In this document: piece after piece, positions 1 to 4,985 of the stretch | Position numbering within the stretch: the stretch's first letter is position 1 | Layout: each line of letters opens with the position of its first letter | NCBI GenBank assembly: GCA_031390175.1 | Contig: JANMTF010000142.1 | Coordinates: forward strand, 1-11,908 | Source: JAAFIP01 sp031390175 | GTDB lineage: Bacteria > Pseudomonadota > Gammaproteobacteria > Burkholderiales > Burkholderiaceae_C | Length of the DNA: 11,908 nt | Reading direction: 5' to 3' | Notes under the pieces: generated by a model | Database searches by the model: none | Told to the model about the DNA's origin: nothing | What the model saw: only the letters and a program-made list of their open reading frames with translations | Made by a program: the position numbers and the translations under genes

Positions 1-961
1 ACCCGCCCGCCACAGGCATAGCACCGCACAGGGACGCTACGCCATTGGCTGCGCTGAGGGCCAGCATCTCGGCGCGCACGTCCAGGCTCTCGCGGCGCTT
101 TTGCGCCAGCGACTGCGCTACCGCAAAGCTCTCTACATAGCTCACCACCGCCACCATGATGGCGCTGGGCAGCACCGCCCAAAATAAGCTTGGTGTGACA
201 CCCCCTAGCCACGCCACATCCAACTGCAAAACGCTGGAGGGCACATTGCCCACCACCTGCCACGCGGCGGCAAAACCCGAGGCATTGGCTGCAAACAAAG
301 TGGCAGCTACCACCAGTAGCAGCAATGGCCCCAGGCGCGACAAGAGCAAGGCCAGCGTGGCACCCCACTGCGCACCCATGCGGCGCTGTAGCCACGGGCC
401 CAGAATCTGGTTGTAGCTATACAAAGCCAAAGCGGCCAGCAGACCTGCCAGCGCGGTGGGGTGGCCCACCACGCCCTGTACGCCCGCAGCCATGTTTACC
501 GCGCCCCCCAGCAGCGGTGTGAGCTGGCTCCACAGGATCAACAAGGCGGCAGCCACCGTAAACCCATTGAGCACCGGATGCGAGAACACGCGGGTCACCA
601 CCTCTAGGCGAAACAACCATAACAGCCACAAAAATACCGCTGCCTGCGCCGCTAGCAAAGGCACCACCGTGCTGGCATGGCCGGGGTGGCGCTGCACTAC
701 GTCAAACACCATCAGCGCCGCGACCGACACCGGCCCCACCGATAACGTGCGGCTACTGCCCAGCAGGGCGTACACCACCATCGGCAGCATGCCAGCGGCC
801 AGCCCCACCTGCGCCGGCAGGCCCGCTAGCTGGGCAAAGGCCACCGCTTGCGGCACCAGCACCAGGCCGGTGATGATGCCTGCGATCACATCCGCTCCGC
901 GCAGGCCGCGCCCGTCATTCAGTATGGAACGTAGCCCCGGTAGGGCGGCTAACAAAGTCAT
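1..961 (-). CDS. SulP-family anion permease, C-terminal part outside window
   Basis: Inner-membrane anion transporter of the SulP family (sulfate or related oxyanions). The visible 320 residues begin at ATG 961 and run off the left edge, so the end of the membrane domain and any STAS domain are unseen. Family signatures are visible: an early GADVIAGIITGLVLVPQAVA helix, AGLPAQVGL, then LSVGPVSVAAL, a chain of hydrophobic helices, and near the edge the start of the PVAGG(F) signature. The start lies 3 bases after the stop of the upstream YeeE/YedE gene, with no good Shine-Dalgarno, which suggests translational coupling as the third gene of a leftward operon. In this setting the substrate may be sulfate, sulfite or thiosulfate produced by persulfide oxidation; direction and substrate are inference. 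Confidence 0.9.
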   Translation of the reverse strand, partial: MTLLAALPGLRSILNDGRGLRGADVIAGIITGLVLVPQAVAFAQLAGLPAQVGLAAGMLPMVVYALLGSSRTLSVGPVSVAALMVFDVVQRHPGHASTVVPLLAAQAAVFLWLLWLFRLEVVTRVFSHPVLNGFTVAAALLILWSQLTPLLGGAVNMAAGVQGVVGHPTALAGLLAALALYSYNQILGPWLQRRMGAQWGATLALLLSRLGPLLLLVVAATLFAANASGFAAAWQVVGNVPSSVLQLDVAWLGGVTPSLFWAVLPSAIMVAVVSYVESFAVAQSLAQKRRESLDVRAEMLALSAANGVASLCGAMPVAGG

Positions 962-964
962 GAA

Positions 965-1414
965 CTAAGCCAACCAGCGCTTCGCGCCCCACATGCCTGC
1001 TACCAAAGCCGCTACAAAGGCGGCGGCATCCACACCGCCCGAGAGCAGAGATGCAAACCCCGGCCCGGGGCAGTAGCCTGCCAAGCCCCAGCCAATGCCA
1101 AACAGCGCCGCGCCCGCTATTAGTTTGCCATCAATGTCACTGCGCGTAGGCAAGTGAAATTTATCGTCTGCCCACGGCTTGGCTGCTTTGGGTGTGATGG
1201 CAAAAGCGATCAAGGTCACCATCAAACCACCACCCATCACCAGTGCCAGGGACGGATCCCAAAAGCCCGGTGCGGCTTGCCACGAAATGCCTTGGGCGAT
1301 ACCCGCCAAGTGCAAAAAGCCAGCCACCTTGGCCGGTTGCGTCATACCCGAGACCACCAAACCTAAGGCAAAGAGCAGGCCTGCGGCCAGTGCGAAGAAA
1401 GTTTTTTTGTACAT
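965..1414 (-). CDS. YeeE/YedE (DUF6691-type) sulfur-transport membrane protein, second half
   Basis: A 149-residue integral membrane protein of the YeeE/YedE family, whose members import thiosulfate or related sulfur compounds through conserved cysteines. It opens with a hydrophobic helix (about 5-24) ending in the family pattern SGMTQPAKV and carries the core motif GIGWGLAGYCPGPG at about 106-119, with C115 as the probable sulfur-relay residue. At this length it is half of a full YeeE, and the other half is the gene just upstream (1432-1878). The pair resembles the split PmpA/PmpB type. The start has an AGGAG about 8 bases upstream. It is the second gene of the leftward sulfur operon, 17 bases after its partner. 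Confidence 0.88.
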   Translation of the reverse strand: MYKKTFFALAAGLLFALGLVVSGMTQPAKVAGFLHLAGIAQGISWQAAPGFWDPSLALVMGGGLMVTLIAFAITPKAAKPWADDKFHLPTRSDIDGKLIAGAALFGIGWGLAGYCPGPGFASLLSGGVDAAAFVAALVAGMWGAKRWLA

Positions 1415-1431
1415 AATTGGCTCCTATCCCT

Positions 1432-1878
1432 TTAAACCATTGCGCGACCAGCTATTAAGTAAATAGCAAATACTGTGGCAAAACCAGTCGCCATAAAGAC
1501 CAAGGTAGCCACCAACGAGCGTGCCGAGCGGCGGCCCAGGCCGCACACGCCGTGCCCACTGGTGCAACCCGAGCCCAGTACGGTGCCCACGCCCACCAGC
1601 AGCCCTGCGGCAATCAAGAGAGGCAGGGGTCGCGTGCTGACCATCGCGGGCTGTAGCCAGGCGGTGGTAGCCAGGCCACCCAATACCAAGCCCACTAAAA
1701 ATGCCCAGCGCCAGGCGCGGTCTGCACCGCTGTCCGTCTGGGCTGGTGACAATGCCGAGGCCGCAATACCGCTGATACCCGCCACACGGCCGAGTGAGGC
1801 CAGTAGCAGCCAGCTTGCCAGGCCAATTAAAATTCCACCCCCCAGGGCTTGCCCCGCCGACATCCAATTTGCATCCAT
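1432..1878 (-). CDS. YeeE/YedE sulfur-transport membrane protein, first half
   Basis: A 148-residue membrane protein and the first gene of the leftward operon. The signature GSGCTSGHGVCGLGR lies at about 102-116, with C105 and C112. In YeeE-type channels such cysteines hand sulfur across the membrane. Hydrophobic segments at about 10-30, 58-75, 86-104 and 120-145 fit a multi-helix protein. The start (ATG 1878) has AGGAG upstream. An alternative reading of almost the same span in another frame lacks these motifs and is a shadow. Only the split two-gene form is present, so the product probably works with the next gene. Expression should depend on the 1908-1943 operator, 29 bases before the start. 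The transported species (thiosulfate, persulfide, sulfite) cannot be read from sequence. Confidence 0.88.
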   Translation of the reverse strand: MDANWMSAGQALGGGILIGLASWLLLASLGRVAGISGIAASALSPAQTDSGADRAWRWAFLVGLVLGGLATTAWLQPAMVSTRPLPLLIAAGLLVGVGTVLGSGCTSGHGVCGLGRRSARSLVATLVFMATGFATVFAIYLIAGRAMV

Positions 1879-1907
1879 TGCTTGACTCCTGGTAAAAACA
1901 AAACCAG

Positions 1908-1943
1908 GCTGGATTGTATACTCATGGGGGTATACAATCCAGC
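1908..1943. promoter_or_regulatory. Symmetrical divergent operator/promoter for the sulfur module
   Basis: Perfect 14-bp inverted arms, GCTGGATTGTATAC (1908-1921) and GTATACAATCCAGC (1930-1943), flank the centre TCATGGGG. The inner part, TATAC-TCATGGGG-GTATA, resembles the AT-flanked, G-rich-centre operators of CsoR/CstR-family repressors. Each strand contains the same promoter-like layout. On + it is TGGATT at 1910-1915, a 17-bp gap and TACAAT at 1933-1938; on - it is TGGATT at 1941-1936 and TACAAT at 1918-1913. That predicts leaders of about 27 bases to each first gene. A dimer of repressor dimers bound here would shut both arms at once. The symmetry is seen directly; the regulator and the transcription starts are inferred. 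Confidence 0.82.
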
Positions 1944-1970
1944 GTTGATCTCAAATTTTTAAACACCACT

Positions 1971-2216
1971 ATGTCTAAGCTCATCGATCCCGAAAAAAAG
2001 AAAGCCGTGCGCGCCCGCCTGGCCCGGGTAGAGGGCCAATTGCGCGGTGTGCAACGTCTGATTGACGAAGATGCCGACTGCGAAAAGGTAGCCCAGCAGC
2101 TCAGCGCCGCGCGCAAAGCGCTGGACAAATCGTTTTTTGCCATGGTGGCCTGCGTGATAGAGCAGGGCGAGATGTCGCCCGAAGAAGTAGCCGCCATGTT
2201 GACCAAATTTGCCTGA
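1971..2216 (+). CDS. CsoR/CstR-family transcriptional repressor
   Basis: An 81-residue all-helical DNA-binding repressor of the CsoR/RcnR/CstR family. The N-terminal signature RLARVEGQLRGVQRLIDED at 16-34 is diagnostic. C37 matches the conserved first cysteine, but the next cysteine is C61 (24 positions on). Copper CsoR and persulfide CstR use a Cys 29 positions on (CsoR adds a His at +25); here those positions are Val and Gly. So this is neither a canonical copper site nor a canonical CstR pair. Its neighbours, a persulfide dioxygenase and sulfur transporters, favour reactive-sulfur sensing. I chose ATG 1971, giving MSKLIDPEKKKAVR. A TTG at 1914 is in frame but lies inside the operator. No clear Shine-Dalgarno is visible. 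Confidence 0.9.
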   Translation: MSKLIDPEKKKAVRARLARVEGQLRGVQRLIDEDADCEKVAQQLSAARKALDKSFFAMVACVIEQGEMSPEEVAAMLTKFA

Positions 2217-2226
2217 AAGTTTTGCC

Positions 2227-3369
2227 ATGACCACACCTACTCTACCCATCCAATTGTTCGATGCCGCTTCCAGCACCTACACCTACCTGTTGATCGACCC
2301 GCAGACACGCGATGCCATTCTGATTGACCCGGTGGACGACCAGCTAGCACGCGACCTGGCGGTGTTGAAAGAGCACGCCGTGCAACTGCGCTACGTGGTG
2401 GAGACGCATGCCCACGCCGACCACATCACCAGCGCCGCCGCACTCATCGAGCACACCGGCGCGCAAACCGCTACGCCCGAGGGCTGCAACATCAAGCCCT
2501 CGGCTATTCAATTACAAGACGGCGACGTGCTGCACTTTGGCACGCAGCAGCTCAAAGCCCTGCACACCCCCGGCCATACGGCGGGCAGTATGAGCTTTGT
2601 GTGGGGCGCGCAAGTGTTTACTGGTGACACACTGTTGATCGGCGGCTGCGGCCGTACCGATTTTCAGTCGGGCAGCGCGCAGGCTTTGCACCACAGCATC
2701 ACGCAGATTTTGTTTACACTGCCAGTTGCCACTACGGTGTGGCCGGGCCATGACTACAAAGGCCAAACCAGCAGTACGATAGGCCGCGAGAAAACCAGCA
2801 ACGCCCGCATTAACGACCACGGACAACTGCGCAGCGTGGAATCTTTTGAGCAACTCATGAACAACCTGAACTTACCCAAACCCAAGCGCATCGACGAAGC
2901 CGTGCCCGCCAACCTGACCCTGGGCGCACGCCACGATGCAGGCGCACCCGCAAACATGCAACCCCTACTCAAACCCGATGCAGGCTACGCAGGCGACGTA
3001 TCGGTGCAGCTAGCCTACCAGTGGTGGCAGAGCGGCGAGGCCGTGCTGATCGACATCCGCAGCAACGCCGAGCGCGCCTGGGTAGGCTTTGTGCCCGATG
3101 CCCCGGTGATCGAATGGAAGATCTGGCCCGGCATGCAGATCAACCCCGACTTTGATGCACAGCTTAAAGCCCTGGTGCCCGCAGGCAGCAAGATCGTCAT
3201 GCTCTGCCGTTCCGGCCTGCGCTCCGTCCCCTCATCCCAGCGCGCGCAAAGCCTGGGCTACCAGGCCTACAACATTCTGGAAGGCTTTGAAGGCGACCCC
3301 GATGCCAGCGCGCACCGTGGCAAAAAAGGTGGATGGCGGTTTTATGGGCTGCCTTGGCGGCAGAATTAG
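2227..3369 (+). CDS. Persulfide dioxygenase-rhodanese fusion (ETHE1-like MBL + rhodanese)
   Basis: A 380-residue cytoplasmic enzyme in two parts. Residues about 6-230 form a metallo-beta-lactamase fold of the ETHE1/persulfide-dioxygenase type: T60-HAHADH (H61, H63, D65, H66), then H117 in HTPGHTAGS and D134 in FTGDTL. H61, H117 and D134 match the mononuclear iron ligands of ETHE1, and GGCGRTDFQ (139-147) is typical of the group. Residues about 255-370 form a rhodanese domain with active-site loop CRSGLRS, catalytic C327. Known fusions of this kind oxidise glutathione persulfide to sulfite and interconvert it with thiosulfate. The start is ATG 2227, 10 bases after the repressor stop, so the two are co-transcribed. 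Both active sites look intact. A 7-bp hairpin without a T-run (3374-3395) follows the stop. Confidence 0.93.
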   Translation: MTTPTLPIQLFDAASSTYTYLLIDPQTRDAILIDPVDDQLARDLAVLKEHAVQLRYVVETHAHADHITSAAALIEHTGAQTATPEGCNIKPSAIQLQDGDVLHFGTQQLKALHTPGHTAGSMSFVWGAQVFTGDTLLIGGCGRTDFQSGSAQALHHSITQILFTLPVATTVWPGHDYKGQTSSTIGREKTSNARINDHGQLRSVESFEQLMNNLNLPKPKRIDEAVPANLTLGARHDAGAPANMQPLLKPDAGYAGDVSVQLAYQWWQSGEAVLIDIRSNAERAWVGFVPDAPVIEWKIWPGMQINPDFDAQLKALVPAGSKIVMLCRSGLRSVPSSQRAQSLGYQAYNILEGFEGDPDASAHRGKKGGWRFYGLPWRQN

Positions 3370-3463
3370 TACTCTGCGCATTTTGCATTGCGCAGGAGGA
3401 GTGCGCGTACCAGTCGCAGCTCAGGGGAGCAGGGAAGGCCAGAGTGGTTTAGCGATCTGATGC

Positions 3464-3469
3464 GATAAT
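3464..3469 (+). promoter_or_regulatory. Possible extended -10 element of the tRNA gene
   Basis: TGCGATAAT carries an extended -10 (TGn followed by GATAAT) ending 10 bases before the tRNA 5' end, the right distance for a short leader. I see no convincing -35 box. The 110 bases between the dioxygenase gene and the tRNA otherwise hold only the hairpin at 3374-3395. Confidence 0.4.
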
Positions 3470-3479
3470 ATGCAGTCTT

Positions 3480-3556
3480 GGGTCGTTAGCTCAGTTGGTT
3501 AGAGCAGAGGACTCATAATCCTTTGGTCGTAGGTTCAAGTCCTACACGACCCACCA
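3480..3556 (+). tRNA. tRNA with CAU anticodon (elongator Met or lysidine-modified Ile2)
   Basis: A full 77-base cloverleaf can be drawn by hand: acceptor GGGTCGT pairing with ACGACCC, D-stem GCTC/GAGC with a 9-base loop, anticodon stem GAGGA/TCCTT with loop CTCATAA, variable loop TGGTC, T-stem GTAGG/CCTAC with loop TTCAAGT, discriminator A and an encoded CCA end. The anticodon is CAT, so this is elongator methionine or the AUA-reading isoleucine tRNA whose C34 becomes lysidine. It is not initiator, since position 1 pairs normally. The body resembles Ile2-type tRNAs (TTGGTCG, TTCAAGTCC) while the acceptor stem matches E. coli tRNA-Lys, so I leave the amino acid open. Confidence 0.95.
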
Positions 3557-3564
3557 TACAGATC

Positions 3565-3596
3565 AAGCACTTACGAGCAATCGTAAGTGCTTTTTT
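3565..3596 (+). terminator. Rho-independent terminator after the tRNA
   Basis: A perfect 12-bp stem, AAGCACTTACGA / TCGTAAGTGCTT, closes a GCAA tetraloop and runs into a T-run (3591-3596). It starts 8 bases after the tRNA CCA end. Confidence 0.92.
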
Positions 3597-3695
3597 CTTC
3601 AATCTTCCGACAAACTTCCAACCGCGCTAGACCTACGCATCAGAGCAATAGGGTTGAAGTTGATCGTTTCTTTCAGATGGCCAGGTAGCGTAAAG

Positions 3696-3718
3696 AAAAA
3701 GCGCCGAAGCGCTTTTTT
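3696..3718. terminator. Bidirectional terminator-like hairpin in a gene-poor stretch
   Basis: AAAAAGCGC (3696-3704), CGAA tetraloop and GCGCTTTTT (3709-3717) form a 9-bp stem with A-run and T-run on the two sides, so it could stop transcription in either direction. It sits between the tRNA terminator and the Uma2 gene, where no convincing gene is visible. It may insulate the accessory pair or be a remnant of a lost gene. Apart from this hairpin, the stretch 3597-3833 shows only a possible promoter near its right end. Confidence 0.6.
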
Positions 3719-3792
3719 AGCGTATCCCGGCGCAAAGCATGGGCCAGTCCAGGCCGTAGCGCGCATCCTTCCCGCAGCTAGTGCGTGTATTA

Positions 3793-3819
3793 TTGTGCTC
3801 ACAGTGTCCAATTTATAAG
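3793..3819 (+). promoter_or_regulatory. Weak candidate promoter of the Uma2 gene
   Basis: TTGTGC (3793-3798) and TATAAG (3814-3819) are separated by 15 bases, slightly short for a sigma-70 promoter. Transcription would start near 3826, leaving a very short leader before ATG 3834. An overlapping TATTAT (3789-3794) is an alternative -10. Confidence 0.3.
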
Positions 3820-3833
3820 CAGCCATCACGGGA

Positions 3834-4385
3834 ATGCCTTTGCAAAAAATGTCCGTCGCCGAATTTCTCGCGTGGGAAGAACACCATCCAGAACGACACG
3901 CGCTTTATCTGGGTGAAACATTCGCCGTGGTTGGGGGCACGGCCCGCCATAACAGAGTAATCCTCAATCTGGCCAGCCGCATCGGTGACCACCTGGACGG
4001 CACAACATGCCAGGTGTTTGCCGAGAACATGAAAGTGCAACTTGCCGAAGGCGTGTTGTATCCCAATGTGATGGTGACCTGCGGCAAGGCGGAAGCTGGT
4101 GACGAACAAACGGTATCCGATCCAAAGCTGATCATTGAAGTTTTGTCACCCAGCATAACGGGCTACGACAATCGCGACAAATTCATCCTCGACCGCACCT
4201 TGGCCTCGTTGCAAGAATACGCTCTGATCGACCCGGCAAAGCGGCAGGTGGAAGTATTCACCTTGACAAAAGGTGGAACGTGGGCGCTGACAGACCAGAC
4301 GGCGGCTGACACGCTCACGTTGGCCAGTATTGATTGCACGCTTTCGATGGATTTGGTATTTAGAGGTGTAGCCAGTGTTGAATGA
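3834..4385 (+). CDS. Uma2-family (DUF820) PD-(D/E)XK nuclease-fold protein, active-site Asp replaced
   Basis: A 183-residue protein of the Uma2 family, a widespread group with a restriction-endonuclease-like fold and mostly unknown function. Family features: MSVAEFLAWEE near the start, GGTARHNRVILNLA (34-47), CQVFAENMKV (59-68), IIEVLSPS (100-107, E102), K116 and EYALIDP. The strand that normally reads YPDVMV reads YPNVMV here, with N78 where the metal-binding Asp is expected (codon AAT at 4065-4067). That is one base from Asp and could abolish cleavage. The start is ATG 3834; ATG 3849 would also keep the fold, and neither has a good ribosome site. Length is normal for the family. It ends 18 bases before an XRE antitoxin-like gene and may be co-transcribed with it. 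Confidence 0.87.
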   Translation: MPLQKMSVAEFLAWEEHHPERHALYLGETFAVVGGTARHNRVILNLASRIGDHLDGTTCQVFAENMKVQLAEGVLYPNVMVTCGKAEAGDEQTVSDPKLIIEVLSPSITGYDNRDKFILDRTLASLQEYALIDPAKRQVEVFTLTKGGTWALTDQTAADTLTLASIDCTLSMDLVFRGVASVE

Positions 4386-4403
4386 TTGCCGAGCACGTAG
4401 ATA

Positions 4404-4796
4404 ATGACTGCCAAAATGCTTTCAGCTTTCGACCCGAAGAAACACGGTGGTGAAGTGATGGCTGATGATGGGCGTGGTGTTGAGGCGTTTTCTGTTTCAA
4501 GTTCGGGCTATGTGTTTGCAGATCTAGGCCTGCCTGATGCTGAAAAGCTCAAAATCAAATCCGGCCTGGTGTTTGAAATCACCAAAGCCATGCGCCATCA
4601 AAAGCTAACCCAGCAAGTGGCCCCAACTCGCATGGAAATTAGCCAGCCCAAGGTCTCTGAGATGCTCAGGGGTGATTTTTCAAACCTGTCAGAGCGCAAG
4701 CTGATGGACTGCCTCAACCGCTTGGGTACCGACATAGAAACTAAAGTCGCACCCGCCAGGCAATCAGTCGGCCACCTGACATTGGCATTACTTTGA
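4404..4796 (+). CDS. XRE/HigA-type helix-turn-helix antitoxin-like protein, no visible toxin partner
   Basis: A 130-residue protein. The segment from about 37 (VFADLGLPDAEKLKIKSGLV) to 115 matches the HigA-type antitoxin family with a Cro/C1 helix-turn-helix at about 56-104, including the recognition region ISQPKVSEMLRGDFS. Such antitoxins usually follow a RelE/HigB-like toxin gene. Here the upstream gene is Uma2 and no RelE-like reading frame is seen. The first 36 residues (with FDPKKHGGEVMA) are unusual for the family. An internal ATG at 4458 (MADDGRGVEAF) is an alternative start that removes much of this extension. Likely role: a DNA-binding regulator, either an orphan antitoxin or an autoregulator of the Uma2 pair. 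The extension and pairing are inference. Confidence 0.8.
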   Translation: MTAKMLSAFDPKKHGGEVMADDGRGVEAFSVSSSGYVFADLGLPDAEKLKIKSGLVFEITKAMRHQKLTQQVAPTRMEISQPKVSEMLRGDFSNLSERKLMDCLNRLGTDIETKVAPARQSVGHLTLALL

Positions 4797-4985
4797 TAGA
4801 GGCAACAAAGAGTCAATAGCATCGTTAGATACGGACTACAGGTTGCTTTTACCGCACTGATAGACTTGAAGCGTTCCTGTGTGCGCTTCGGGGTGATACA
4901 ACATTGTCTGCAGCGCAGCGCCAAGATTCTTATTAATCTGCAAATAGAATCAGCTCACACAATTTTTATCAACATATTGACGACC

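Noticed and set aside
156..968. Overlapping rightward reading frames opposite the SulP gene
   Set aside because: They are antisense shadows of a clear SulP coding frame; their translations are Thr/Pro/Ala-rich with no domain.
1914..1970. Longer form of the CsoR-like repressor starting at TTG 1914
   Set aside because: This start lies within the operator and promoter, and the added residues are unlike the family; ATG 1971 gives a normal-length protein.
3374..3395. Hairpin CTGCGCA/TGCGCAG after the dioxygenase gene as a terminator
   Set aside because: The 7-bp stem has no T-run on either side, so intrinsic termination is not supported.
3599..3829. Leftward 76-residue frame between the tRNA and the Uma2 gene
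   Set aside because: It includes the terminator-like hairpin at 3696-3717, has no recognisable domain and no ribosome site.
3480..3833. tRNA as an attachment site for an integrated element
   Set aside because: I saw no integrase and no second copy of the tRNA 3' end in the window, so insertion at the tRNA cannot be supported.
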